Shown here piece by piece: positions 1 through 8,260 of a DNA stretch of 64,000 nucleotides. How positions within the stretch are numbered: position 1 is the stretch's first letter; each line of letters starts with the position of its first letter. The notes beneath the pieces were generated by a model, which was not told the DNA's origin, made no database searches, and saw only the letters and a program-made list of their open reading frames with translations. This DNA comes from UBA1494_A sp963973975. GTDB lineage: Bacteria > Bacteroidota > Bacteroidia > Flavobacteriales_E > Vicingaceae. A program made the translations under genes and the position numbers. The stretch spans positions 1 to 64,000 of the forward strand of contig CAXBCF010000001.1 in assembly GCA_963973975.1 (NCBI GenBank). The letters are read 5' to 3'.

Positions 1-55
<55 letters not shown>

Positions 56-105
56 TTATATAATTTTTTCAAAAATGTAAGAACAATTCTTTTTACTCTT
101 AAGAG

Positions 106-179
106 AACCCGCAACACCTATCCGTCTCTGGCGAATCGTGCTCTACTAACTGAACCTGTCTATTGGTAAGCTTCTCTCG
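106..179 (-). pseudogene. Decayed tRNA-Gly(GCC) copy
   Basis: On the minus strand this stretch aligns with the intact tRNA-Gly downstream. It keeps a CGAGAG acceptor-like start, a D-loop-like segment (TTCAGTTAGTAGAGCACGA against CTCAGTTGGTAGAGCACGA), a GCC in the anticodon position and a TTGCGGGTT start of the T arm. It has about 13 extra nt before the D loop, a mispaired anticodon stem, and no T loop or 3' acceptor strand. It cannot fold as a working tRNA. It lies in the leader between the promoter and the intact tRNA, which suggests an ancestral tandem tRNA pair. Confidence 0.65.
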
Positions 180-239
180 TTTAAAATTTCAATTCTAAAA
201 AGAACTTTGATTAAAAAATCTGTTGTTTTAATCGGGCAA

Positions 240-269
240 CAAAAGTAGCAAAATTTTCTTTTAACCAAA
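240..269 (-). promoter_or_regulatory. Putative promoter of the tRNA-Gly region
   Basis: On the minus strand there is a TTTG (266-269), an 18-nt spacer and TACTTTTG (240-247), a full match to the Bacteroidota TTTG / TAnnTTTG pattern. It points toward the decayed and intact tRNA-Gly copies. mutS ends just upstream on the same strand, so read-through is also possible. Confidence 0.5.
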
Positions 270-304
270 CACATCTTTGAAGTTTCAAGAAAATCTTTCT
301 AGCA

Positions 305-2941
305 TTATTTTCCACCCACCATTTTTTTAATTTCATTCAGCTTTAACAAAGCTTCTATGGGTGATAAAGTATCAATTTCTATGCGGCAAAGTTCATCTTT
401 AATCTGCTCCAAAACAGGATCATCCAATTGAAAAAAGCTCAATTGATAATCCTTATCCTGATTCATCTTTTGAATTGCTGACTTTGATTCATGAGTATGC
501 TTGTTCTTTTCTTCTAATTCTTCTAACAATTGATTGGCACGCCTTAAAAGAATTGCAGGCATACCGGCCATTTTAGCCACATGAATCCCAAAACTGTGAT
601 TGCTTCCACCCGGAACGAGTTTACGCATGAAAATAATCTTGTTCTTAATCTCTTTAACAGAAACATTAAAGTTTTTAATTCGCTTAAAACTTTTTGTCAT
701 TTCATTCAACTCATGGTAATGTGTAGCAAAAAGTGTTTTTGGTCGAGCAATTTTATTTTCATGTAAATATTCAGCTATTGCCCATGCGATTGAAATACCA
801 TCGTAGGTGCTCGTGCCTCTTCCGATTTCATCCAGTAAAATCAAACTTCGATCGGAAATATTATTTAAAATACTCGCCGTCTCATTCATCTCTACCATAA
901 AAGTAGATTCGCCCGAAGAAATATTATCAGAGGCACCAACTCGAGTAAAAATCTTATCCACAATACCAATCGATGCACTTTTAGCCGGAACATAAGAGCC
1001 AATCTGAGCCATTAGCGTAATCAAAGCAGTTTGTCTTAAAAGCGCAGACTTACCCGACATGTTTGGCCCTGTAATCATAATAATTTGCTGACTTTCATTG
1101 TCCAAATAAACATCATTGGATATGTATTCCTCTCCCATGGGCATTTCTTGCTCAATTACAGGATGCCTTCCCAATTTAATATCGATGCTCAATCCATCGT
1201 GAACCTCCGGCTTAGTGTAATTTCTAGCTTCTGCAATTGAAGCAAATGCGCTCAAACAATCTAATTTTGCAAGTATGGAAGCATTCAATTGAATAGGAGC
1301 AATAAAATCGGCAGTTTGAAGCACTAGTTGTTGGTACAAACTTGTTTCCAATGCGAGAATCTTTTCCTCTGCACCCATTATTTTTACTTCGTATTCTTTT
1401 AGTTCTTCAGTAATGTAGCGCTCTGCTGAAACAAGTGTCTGTTTTCTGATCCATTCAGTAGGCACTTTGTCTTTGTGTGTATTTCGAACTTCAATATAGT
1501 ATCCAAAAACATTGTTAAAAGCAATTTTTAAGGAGCTGATTCCTGTTCTTTCGATTTCCCGTTCTTGCATCTTTAGTAAAAGCTGTTTACCTGAAGTTTG
1601 TAAAGACCTCAACTCATCGAGTTCATCATTGACTCCACTACAAATCACTCCTCCTTTTTGAACTAAAACAGGCGGTTCTTCTTGTAATTGCTCCTCGATT
1701 AAAGTCAATATAGAAGTACAGAGATTTAGTTGCTCGCCGTTTTTTTCTAAGGCTTTATTTCCTGAAGTAGAACAGAGTTCTTTCAAAGGACGAATCACCC
1801 TTAAAGAATACCTCAACTGATTCATCTCTCGTGGACTAATCCTTCCTGTGGAAACTTTAGAAATTAAACGCTCCAAATCTCCAATTTGAGCAATAAATTT
1901 TCTGATTTGAGAAGCAAAATCAGGGTGTTTTAAAAAATACTCTACACTCGACAAACGCTCTTGAATTGGCTGCAAATTCTTTAGTGGCAATGCCAACCAC
2001 CTACGCAATAAACGTCCCCCCATAGGTGAAACAGTTTCATCTAATACATCAATGAGCGAAGTTGCATACTCATTGTTGGATTTTAAAATCTCCAGATTTC
2101 TGACCGTAAATCGATCTAACCAAACATAATTGTCGCGCTCAATTCGATTAATTGAGTTAATGTGTTTCAAACGATCATGTCGAGTTTCAGATAAGTAATG
2201 CAATACCGCTCCAGAAGCAATAATACCCAAGTTCATTTCCTGAATCCCAAACCCTTTCAGCGATTTTGTTTCAAAGTGTTTTAGCAGTGTTTCTTCAGCA
2301 AATTCAGCTGAAAAAACCCAATCTTCTTGTAAATAGGTAAAGTAGTTGCTTCCAAATAATTCCTGAAATCTTTTTTTATTTTGCTTCTGAAATAAAATTT
2401 CACTCGGCTGAAAACTTTGAAATAGCTTATCAATGTAATCTTTATTTCCTTCAGCAATTAAAAACTCACCAGTTGAAACATCTAAAAAAGACACTCCCAA
2501 CAAGTCTTTTTCAAAATGTAAAGCCGCCAAGAAATTATTTGATTTCTGATTCAACAATTCATCATGATAAGAAACTCCAGGAGTTACCAATTCAGTGATC
2601 CCTCTCTTAACAATGGTTTTTGTTTGTTTTGGATCCTCCAGTTGATCACAAATGGCAACACGGTGTCCTGCCCTAACAATTTTAGGAAGATAAGTATCTA
2701 AAGAATGATGCGGAAAACCGGCCAATTCAATTTCATTTGCAGAGCCATTGTGTCTTTTGGTTAATACTATTCCCAAAATTTTGGAAACCACTACCGCATC
2801 TACACCAAATGTTTCATAAAAATCACCAACTCTAAACAACAGCACAGCATCGGGATATTTTGACTTAATCTGACGGTATTGCTTCATCAGAGGGGTCTCT
2901 TTCTTTTCCGAAATACTTGCTTTTTGTTTACTCAATTGCAT
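305..2941 (-). CDS. mutS: DNA mismatch repair protein MutS
   Basis: MutS recognises base mismatches and small loops in DNA and, with MutL, starts mismatch repair in the cytoplasm. The 878-residue length is normal for the family. The N-terminal mismatch-binding F-x-E motif is present as GDFYETFG (F41, E43). The C-terminal ABC-type ATPase has Walker A GPNMSGKS near residue 625, Walker B LDEIGRGTST, and the conserved FATHYHEL histidine loop. The ATG start gives a normal N-terminus. The gene is divergent from the TrmH-like gene, with about 90 bp between them, and the tRNA-Gly region lies downstream on the same strand. No damage is visible, so the strain should be mismatch-repair proficient if mutL is present elsewhere. 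Confidence 0.98.
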   Translation of the reverse strand: MQLSKQKASISEKKETPLMKQYRQIKSKYPDAVLLFRVGDFYETFGVDAVVVSKILGIVLTKRHNGSANEIELAGFPHHSLDTYLPKIVRAGHRVAICDQLEDPKQTKTIVKRGITELVTPGVSYHDELLNQKSNNFLAALHFEKDLLGVSFLDVSTGEFLIAEGNKDYIDKLFQSFQPSEILFQKQNKKRFQELFGSNYFTYLQEDWVFSAEFAEETLLKHFETKSLKGFGIQEMNLGIIASGAVLHYLSETRHDRLKHINSINRIERDNYVWLDRFTVRNLEILKSNNEYATSLIDVLDETVSPMGGRLLRRWLALPLKNLQPIQERLSSVEYFLKHPDFASQIRKFIAQIGDLERLISKVSTGRISPREMNQLRYSLRVIRPLKELCSTSGNKALEKNGEQLNLCTSILTLIEEQLQEEPPVLVQKGGVICSGVNDELDELRSLQTSGKQLLLKMQEREIERTGISSLKIAFNNVFGYYIEVRNTHKDKVPTEWIRKQTLVSAERYITEELKEYEVKIMGAEEKILALETSLYQQLVLQTADFIAPIQLNASILAKLDCLSAFASIAEARNYTKPEVHDGLSIDIKLGRHPVIEQEMPMGEEYISNDVYLDNESQQIIMITGPNMSGKSALLRQTALITLMAQIGSYVPAKSASIGIVDKIFTRVGASDNISSGESTFMVEMNETASILNNISDRSLILLDEIGRGTSTYDGISIAWAIAEYLHENKIARPKTLFATHYHELNEMTKSFKRIKNFNVSVKEIKNKIIFMRKLVPGGSNHSFGIHVAKMAGMPAILLRRANQLLEELEEKNKHTHESKSAIQKMNQDKDYQLSFFQLDDPVLEQIKDELCRIEIDTLSPIEALLKLNEIKKMVGGK

Positions 2942-3030
2942 TCAATTTAAAAACTAAAAATAATAAGATAGCAAGGGATTAATTTTATTTGAAAGTCCTA
3001 ATTTTAAATAGTTTTTCACAAAGTCAATCC

Positions 3031-3564
3031 ATGAACAGAAAACTTGCAAATTCCGAACTCGGCAGACCTGATATATCCACTTTTAAATCTCAAGAGAAAA
3101 CTCCAATCATTGTAGTATTAGACAATGTTCGTAGCTTAAACAATATTGGTTCGGTATTCAGAACTTCTGATGCTTTTGCAGTTGAAGCAATTTATTTGTG
3201 TGGAATAACCGCTCAACCTCCACATCGGGATATCAATAAAACTGCTTTAGGTGCTACCGAATCTGTGGAATGGATCTATTTTGAGAATACCTTAGACGCT
3301 TTAAAAAACCTTCGAGAAAAGAATTACACCATTGCTGCCATCGAACAAACAGAAGCAAGTGTTTATTTAAATCAATTTAAGCCCGATAAAGATCAAAAGC
3401 TAGCTGTGGTTTTTGGACATGAAGTGAAAGGGGTCAGTCAAGAAGCCATCAACAATTCTGATTTAGTCTTAGAAATTCCGCAGCGTGGAATTAAGCACTC
3501 GTTTAACATTTCAGTGAGTGTAGGGATTGTTTTATGGGCGCTAAGCGAAAAGTTGAATGTCTAA
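3031..3564 (+). CDS. TrmH-family (SPOUT) RNA 2'-O-methyltransferase
   Basis: This is a SPOUT-class RNA methyltransferase that uses S-adenosylmethionine, probably on the 2'-O of a ribose in tRNA or rRNA. The family motifs are visible: NVRSLNNIGSVFRTSDAF (motif 1), VVFGHEVKGV (motif 2) and IPQRGIKHSFNISVSVGI (motif 3). The frame is open upstream to a TTG at 2989, but I place the start at the ATG giving MNRKLANSELGRP, because related proteins begin at this point with a short basic helix. The protein is 177 residues and lacks the N-terminal substrate-binding domain of RlmB, so it is a minimal catalytic-domain form. The exact RNA target cannot be read from the sequence. Confidence 0.88.
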   Translation: MNRKLANSELGRPDISTFKSQEKTPIIVVLDNVRSLNNIGSVFRTSDAFAVEAIYLCGITAQPPHRDINKTALGATESVEWIYFENTLDALKNLREKNYTIAAIEQTEASVYLNQFKPDKDQKLAVVFGHEVKGVSQEAINNSDLVLEIPQRGIKHSFNISVSVGIVLWALSEKLNV

Positions 3565-3718
3565 TTTATTGCTTTATTTTTTTGATTGGCAACCCCTACT
3601 TTGTATAATTTGAAGCAGTGTTTAGACAACTCACTATATACCAATAAAATAATGTCAACCCAAAACACTGGCATGATATTTGAAAATTTACTTTCAAATA
3701 AATTTAACTTATACAGTT

Positions 3719-4519
3719 ATGAAAAAGACCTATTTAATTCTTGCCATTGCTTTCTTGATGAATGGTTTCGCATATGCGGGCGGACAAGAAACAGAAGAAA
3801 AAAACAAAATTCGAAAAGTAAATAATAATGCATTTCAAGTTGGAGAAAAATTAGAATATAAAATTTCTTACGGCTTCATCAATGCAGCCACAGCAACTTT
3901 GGAAGTAAAAAAGTCTGAAAGTAAAATTCATGGACGAGAAGTATTGCACATTGTTGGTATTGGTGAAAGCATCAGTACTTTCGATTGGTTTTTCAAAATT
4001 CGTGATCGCTACGAAACTTATATTGATGAAGACGGGATTTTCCCTTGGTTATTTATAAGAAGAATTCATGAGGGTGGCTATGAGAAAGCGCAAGACTATC
4101 AGTTTTATCAAGAAAAGGGAAAAGTAGTAAATGAAAAAAATGAAAGCTATGAAGTTCCTCACGGAGTCCAAGACATGCTTTCTGCTTTTTATTTTGCCCG
4201 TACAATGGATTTTAGCAAAGCCAAAAAAGGAGACGTATTTTCAGTTCAATCATTTGTTGATGAGGAATTATACCCTATCGATTTAGTATTTGGAGGAAAG
4301 AAAACCATCAAAATCAAAAAGGGAAAATTCGACTGCTTAGTTTTTCATCCTCGTGTGCAAGAGGGTAGAGTTTTTAAAACCAATGAAGACCTGACCTTTT
4401 ATATTACAAATGACGAAAACAAAATCCCTGTTTTAGTGAAAGCCAATGTTAAAATTGGTTCATTAAAAATGGAATTAGTTGACTATAAAAATTTAGCCAA
4501 TCCTTTGGCTTTAAAATAA
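3719..4519 (+). CDS. DUF3108 domain-containing exported protein
   Basis: The protein has 266 residues and an N-terminal signal peptide (MKKTYLILAIAFLMNGFAYA). The rest matches the DUF3108 pattern: FQVGEKLEYKISYGFINAATATLEV at the start of the domain, then a beta-rich region ending in a VKANVKIGSLKMELVDY-type strand. Family members are predicted periplasmic or outer-membrane-associated beta proteins with no proven biochemical role. The open frame begins 39 nt earlier, but the ATG used here gives the clean signal peptide. The gene stands alone between the TrmH-like gene and a convergent acyl-CoA dehydrogenase. Confidence 0.8.
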   Translation: MKKTYLILAIAFLMNGFAYAGGQETEEKNKIRKVNNNAFQVGEKLEYKISYGFINAATATLEVKKSESKIHGREVLHIVGIGESISTFDWFFKIRDRYETYIDEDGIFPWLFIRRIHEGGYEKAQDYQFYQEKGKVVNEKNESYEVPHGVQDMLSAFYFARTMDFSKAKKGDVFSVQSFVDEELYPIDLVFGGKKTIKIKKGKFDCLVFHPRVQEGRVFKTNEDLTFYITNDENKIPVLVKANVKIGSLKMELVDYKNLANPLALK

Positions 4520-4530
4520 AGGAAGAAAAT

Positions 4531-4619
4531 GAGGTTAAAAGTGGTATGACCCGAAGCTTAAATATTGAAATTAATAGGATTCAATTTTAACTTTTAAATT
4601 AAGTCACTTTTAACTTCTC
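4531..4619. repeat. Imperfect inverted repeat in a convergent gap, possible two-way terminator
   Basis: GAGGTTAAAAGTG (4531-4543) is matched by CACTTTTAACTTCTC (4605-4619), with about 60 nt of AT-rich sequence between. It lies between two convergent genes, where a bidirectional terminator would be expected. It may also be a small dispersed palindromic element like those at 31500 and 57684. Confidence 0.35.
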
Positions 4620-4630
4620 TTTTTGGCAAA

Positions 4631-5821
4631 CTATTTCCCATCCTGTCTAAAAGCACTTATTCCTGTTACATCCATCCCTGTAATTAACAAGTGAATGTCA
4701 TGCGTTCCCTCATAAGTAATCACTGACTCTAAGTTCATCATGTGGCGCATAATTGGATACTCTCCTGTAATTCCCATACCCCCATGTATTTGTCGGGCTT
4801 CTCTTGCGATTTGCAATGCCATGTTCACATTATTTCTTTTGGCCATCGAGATTTGTTGAGTAGTTGCCTTTCCTTCATTTTTTAACTGTCCTAAACGCAC
4901 AGCCATTAACTGAGCTTTGGTGATTTCAGTAATCATTTCTGCAAGTTTCTTTTGAATCAATTGAAAACCAGCAATTGGCGTATCAAATTGAATTCTTTCT
5001 TGAGAATAGCGGAGTGCAGAATCATAACAATCCATAGCTGCTCCAATGGCACCCCAAGCTATGCCATATCGGGCAGAATCTAAACAGCCAAGTGGTGCTC
5101 CTAAACCAGACTTATTGGGCAATAAATTTTCTTTTGGAACTTTTACATTATCAAAAACCAGCTCACCAGTTCTTGATGCGCGCAATGACCATTTTCCATG
5201 AGTTTCAGGAGTGGTAAATCCTTCCATTCCACGCTCAACGATTAAACCGTGAATTCTACCATTTTCATCTTTTGCCCAAACAACTGCACAATTACAAATA
5301 GGTGCATTGGTAATCCACATTTTAGAACCATTCAATAAATAATGATCGCCTTTATCTTTAAAATTACTGAGCATTCCTCCAGGGTTAGATCCGTGATCTG
5401 GCTCAGTTAAACCAAATGAACCTACCCATTCACCAGAGGCTAATTTTGGCAAGTATTTTTTTCGTTGTTCTTCGTTACCATACTGATAAATCGGATACAT
5501 CACTAATGAACTTTGAACAGAAGCAGCAGAGCGAATTCCTGAATCACCTCTTTCCAACTCCTGCATGATGATTCCATAAGAAATTTGATCCAATCCAGCT
5601 CCACCGTACTCTACAGGAATGTATGGTCCAAAACCACCAATTTCAGCAATCCCCTTGTTTATGTGAATTGGATATTCTCCCTTTTGTGCATATTCTTCAA
5701 TAATTGGAGAAACTTCTTTTTTCACCCAATCACGAACGGTTTGGCGAATTAAAAGGTGCTCTTCACTTAATAGGCTATCTAACTGAAAGTAATCTGGTGA
5801 TTGAAAACGGTCTTGGTGCAT
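4631..5821 (-). CDS. Acyl-CoA dehydrogenase, glutaryl-CoA dehydrogenase type
   Basis: This FAD-dependent acyl-CoA dehydrogenase has 396 residues and resembles glutaryl-CoA dehydrogenase, which oxidises and decarboxylates glutaryl-CoA to crotonyl-CoA in lysine and tryptophan breakdown. Visible motifs are the FAD/substrate signature FGLTEPDHGSNPGG, the W-I-T-N segment KMWITNAP, and the catalytic glutamate in ITYEGTHDIH near residue 373. RTGELVFDNVKVPKENLL and RQIHGGMGITGEYPIMRHMMNLE are also typical of the glutaryl-CoA branch. It is a single gene, separate from the fadE-type dehydrogenase at 55.8 kb, and faces the DUF3108 gene. The substrate assignment rests on motif resemblance alone. Confidence 0.85.
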   Translation of the reverse strand: MHQDRFQSPDYFQLDSLLSEEHLLIRQTVRDWVKKEVSPIIEEYAQKGEYPIHINKGIAEIGGFGPYIPVEYGGAGLDQISYGIIMQELERGDSGIRSAASVQSSLVMYPIYQYGNEEQRKKYLPKLASGEWVGSFGLTEPDHGSNPGGMLSNFKDKGDHYLLNGSKMWITNAPICNCAVVWAKDENGRIHGLIVERGMEGFTTPETHGKWSLRASRTGELVFDNVKVPKENLLPNKSGLGAPLGCLDSARYGIAWGAIGAAMDCYDSALRYSQERIQFDTPIAGFQLIQKKLAEMITEITKAQLMAVRLGQLKNEGKATTQQISMAKRNNVNMALQIAREARQIHGGMGITGEYPIMRHMMNLESVITYEGTHDIHLLITGMDVTGISAFRQDGK

Positions 5822-5913
5822 GTAGGTTAATTTTTGAACAAAATTAGTTAAAATGAAACGTTTGAATCAAAGACTTGTTTTTTGTACACTAAATAAAACC
5901 TACACATTATCTA

Positions 5914-5948
5914 TTTGAATAAATAACTGAGCAGTATCCTTAAATTTG
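5914..5948 (+). promoter_or_regulatory. Putative promoter of DUF4271-hemD
   Basis: TTTG (5914-5917), a 23-nt spacer and TAAATTTG (5941-5948) match the Bacteroidota TTTG / TAnnTTTG pattern. The expected transcription start is about 10-15 nt before the TTG start codon of the downstream gene. Confidence 0.45.
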
Positions 5949-5967
5949 CGAAAAGCTAGCCTCCATA

Positions 5968-6774
5968 TTGAAAGATTCTTCAACTATTTTTTCCAATGAT
6001 TCTATCCCTTTTTTAATCTTAGAAGAAGGTTCAAACAAGTCAATTAAAGATTTGGCAACTGTTTCATATAAGTTAAGTGTTCCGCTTCTTCAACATTATA
6101 AAAAAGTGCCTTATTACAATGGAATTCAAAAAGTAGCTTTTTCTCAAGCTTGGATTCTTATTCTGCTAGTAATATTATTTGCGGGACTTTCATACGCTAA
6201 AGCACTCTATAGCAAACGCTTTAACTTATTGGCTAAAACTGTTATCAACAGGAAAGTAGCAAAATCAATTATTCGATTTGAAAAAGTCTATTCTCACCCA
6301 GTAAACCTCATTTTAAATACGATTTTCATACTTTCAACTGCCTTATTTTTGGGCTTGTGTTTTTCAATAAAATACAGCAATCAACCTTTAGATAGTTTCT
6401 TCTTTTTAGGACTTCTAGGTCCTATTACTGTATACTTAATGAGCAAGTTAATCCTCTATAAGTTTAGTGGGTGGATTATTTCAGATTCTGAATTAATCGA
6501 AGAATATGTTTTTCAAGCTAACCTCTTCAATAAGATTTTGGGTGTTATCCTATTGTTAATAAACAGTCTACTAATTTATTCATCAATTAATGCAGGAGTT
6601 CTTATTAGTATTGGACTCTCCTCTTTTTTACTATTGTTTTTATTGCAACTTACCAGAGGGGTGTTTATTGGTCGAGAAAGGAGCATTAAATATCTTCCGA
6701 TAATTTTGTATCTTTGCACCCTTGAAATTTTACCATGGTTAATTCTAATAAAATTGGTAAAAACATTGTTGTAA
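5968..6774 (+). CDS. DUF4271 family integral membrane protein
   Basis: The protein has 268 residues, a soluble N-terminal segment of about 60 residues, and several hydrophobic helices (around WILILLVILFAGLSYA, LILNTIFILSTALFLGL, FFLGLLGPITVYLM, ILGVILLLINSLLIY and the C-terminus). DUF4271 proteins are known mainly from Bacteroidota, where they typically sit directly upstream of hemD, as here (35 bp gap). The function is unknown; a membrane role linked to haem synthesis or the cell envelope is only inference from position. Translation appears to start at TTG (MKDSSTIFS), since no suitable ATG is in frame nearby and a good promoter lies just upstream. Confidence 0.75.
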   Translation: MKDSSTIFSNDSIPFLILEEGSNKSIKDLATVSYKLSVPLLQHYKKVPYYNGIQKVAFSQAWILILLVILFAGLSYAKALYSKRFNLLAKTVINRKVAKSIIRFEKVYSHPVNLILNTIFILSTALFLGLCFSIKYSNQPLDSFFFLGLLGPITVYLMSKLILYKFSGWIISDSELIEEYVFQANLFNKILGVILLLINSLLIYSSINAGVLISIGLSSFLLLFLLQLTRGVFIGRERSIKYLPIILYLCTLEILPWLILIKLVKTLL

Positions 6775-6809
6775 AATTCCCTAATTATTAATTTTTAAAC
6801 TGCTTCACT

Positions 6810-7556
6810 TTGAAAGTTAAAACTATTTTGGTGTCTCAACCAAAACCAGAAACAGATAAGTCTCCTTATTTTGATCTCGGAGAGAATTGTAAAGTAAAAA
6901 TAGATTTCAGACCATTCATTCATGTTGAAGGTGTTGATTCTAAAGAATTTCGTCAACAAAAATTAACCTTAAGTGAATTTGATTCAGTTATTTTTACAAG
7001 TAGAAATGCGGTAGATCATTTTTTTAGAATTGCAGAAGAATTAAGATATACAGTGCCTGACACCTTAAAATATTTTTGTATTTCAGAATCAACTGCTTAT
7101 TATTTGCAGAAATATGTGGTTTACAGAAAACGTAAAATCTTTCACGGCAGACAAACCATTGAGGATTTAATTCCACAGATTAAAAAGCACAAAGGAAATA
7201 ATTTCTTTTTGCCATGTTCTGATATTTTAAAGCAAGACATTCCTGAAACATTAGAAAAATACAACATTCAGTTTAAAAAAGCCATGTTGTACAGAACGGT
7301 TTGTAGCGATCTTTCTGATTTAAAAGATGTTAATTACGATGTTTTAGTTTTCTTTAGCCCTGCTGGAATTGCTTCATTGTATGAAAACTTCCCTGATTTC
7401 AAACAAAATGATACGCGTATTGCTGTTTTTGGAGCAACAACTGCAAAAGCTGCTGAAGATGCAGGTCTTGAAATAAACATTGCTGCGCCTAAGCCTGAAG
7501 CTCCTTCAATGACAATGGCACTAGAGCAATACATTAAAAAGCACAATAAAAAATAA
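6810..7556 (+). CDS. hemD: Uroporphyrinogen-III synthase
   Basis: HemD cyclises hydroxymethylbilane to uroporphyrinogen III, inverting ring D, in the haem/sirohaem pathway. The 248-residue protein has the two-lobed HemD layout: an N-terminal lobe with VSQPKPETDKSPYFDL and FDSVIFTSRNAVDHFF, and a C-terminal lobe with DVLVFFSPAGIASL and RIAVFGATTAKAAEDAGL, which carry the family's weak but recognisable T/S-S-x-N/G-x motifs. The start is TTG, giving MKVKTILVSQPKPE, the usual N-terminus in this phylum. It follows DUF4271 and is closed by a strong terminator. hemL and hemE are in a separate cluster at 49 kb. Confidence 0.9.
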   Translation: MKVKTILVSQPKPETDKSPYFDLGENCKVKIDFRPFIHVEGVDSKEFRQQKLTLSEFDSVIFTSRNAVDHFFRIAEELRYTVPDTLKYFCISESTAYYLQKYVVYRKRKIFHGRQTIEDLIPQIKKHKGNNFFLPCSDILKQDIPETLEKYNIQFKKAMLYRTVCSDLSDLKDVNYDVLVFFSPAGIASLYENFPDFKQNDTRIAVFGATTAKAAEDAGLEINIAAPKPEAPSMTMALEQYIKKHNKK

Positions 7557-7575
7557 AATTCACCAAACTTATTTG

Positions 7576-7613
7576 AAAGGCATTGGTTGTTAATCAATGC
7601 CTTTTTTATTTTT
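7576..7613 (+). terminator. Rho-independent terminator after hemD
   Basis: AAAGGCATTG and CAATGCCTTT form a perfect stem around a 9-nt loop, followed by a T-rich tract (TTTTATTTTT). It ends the DUF4271-hemD unit. The ATG at 7597 that could extend rnpA upstream falls inside this hairpin, which argues against using it as the rnpA start. Confidence 0.85.
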
Positions 7614-7614
7614 G
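7583..7614 (+). promoter_or_regulatory. Putative rnpA promoter overlapping the hemD terminator
   Basis: TTG (7583-7585) and TATTTTTG (7607-7614), 21 nt apart, fit the Bacteroidota promoter pattern. The expected start site near 7620 would give a short leader to the rnpA ATG at 7630. The T-tract of the terminator supplies most of the -7 box. Confidence 0.4.
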
Positions 7615-7629
7615 GACTTTTTAAATCAA

Positions 7630-8034
7630 ATGGATTTCAAACTCAAAAAAATAGAGCGCTTATATCAAAAAAAAGAAATTGATTCGCTTTTTAAAGGAGG
7701 TAAAAGCCTCTTAGAGCATCCTTTTAAAGTTGTTTTCTTATTCGAAAAAGAAGATAAGCAGCAAATAATCTATCATCCTATTAAAGTTGCTGTAAGTATT
7801 CCTAAGAGAAAGTTTAAAAAAGCAGTAGACCGTAACTTACTAAAAAGAAGAACAAAAGAAGCTTACCGTTTAAATCGCAATCAGCTGAGAGAAAACCTTC
7901 TAAAGGAAAATAACTCACTGAAACTTCTGCTTATTTACCTCGAAAAAAATGAACTTCCCTACAAAGTTATAGAGGATAAAATAATCTTAATTTTACAACG
8001 TTTACAAGCTGTTCATGAGGAAACTTTTCAATAG
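7630..8034 (+). CDS. rnpA: Ribonuclease P protein component
   Basis: RnpA is the small basic protein that binds the RNase P RNA and helps it remove the 5' leader from pre-tRNAs. The 134-residue protein carries the family signature as VAVSIPKRKFKKAVDRNLLKRRTKEAYR (compare K-x-x-x-A-V-x-R-N-x-x-K-R-x-x-R-E). I chose the ATG giving MDFKLKKIERL over the in-frame ATG 33 nt upstream, because that one lies within the hemD terminator. yidD overlaps its end by 20 bp, as in many bacteria, although rpmH and dnaA, the classic neighbours, are absent here. Confidence 0.93.
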   Translation: MDFKLKKIERLYQKKEIDSLFKGGKSLLEHPFKVVFLFEKEDKQQIIYHPIKVAVSIPKRKFKKAVDRNLLKRRTKEAYRLNRNQLRENLLKENNSLKLLLIYLEKNELPYKVIEDKIILILQRLQAVHEETFQ

Positions 8035-8260
8035 CATCTTCATTTTTTTTATTCGCATCTACCAAATTAGCATTTCGCCATTACTTGGAGCTAACTGCAG
8101 ATACGACCCTACTTGCTCGAATTATGCTGTTGATGCCCTTAAAATTCATGGTCCAATAAAAGGACTCTATTTTGCTTTTAAACGTATTTTATCTTGTCAT
8201 CCTTGGGGCGGACATGGCTATGATCCTGTTCCAAAAAAAAAGAATTATGAAAAAAGTTAA
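8015..8260 (+). CDS. yidD: Membrane protein insertion efficiency factor YidD
   Basis: YidD is a small membrane-associated protein that helps YidC-dependent insertion of inner-membrane proteins. The 81-residue sequence has the N-terminal amphipathic/hydrophobic helix (FIFFIRIYQISISPLLG) and the family core C-R-Y-x-P-T-C-S-x-Y-A-x-x-A with ILSCHPWGGHGYDPVP. It overlaps rnpA by 20 bp and the protease gene by 14 bp, so translational coupling is likely. The arrangement rnpA-yidD-S41 protease is common in this phylum. Confidence 0.95.
   Translation: MRKLFNSIFIFFIRIYQISISPLLGANCRYDPTCSNYAVDALKIHGPIKGLYFAFKRILSCHPWGGHGYDPVPKKKNYEKS

Noticed and set aside
581..995. Two plus-strand reading frames inside mutS
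   Set aside because: They lie opposite a well-conserved gene and have no recognisable domains or signals.
3586..3718. Separate gene before the DUF3108 protein
   Set aside because: The plus-strand frame from 3586 overlaps the DUF3108 signal-peptide region in another frame and has no features of its own.
7597..7629. Upstream ATG extension of rnpA
   Set aside because: The ATG lies within the hemD terminator stem and upstream of the likely transcription start.
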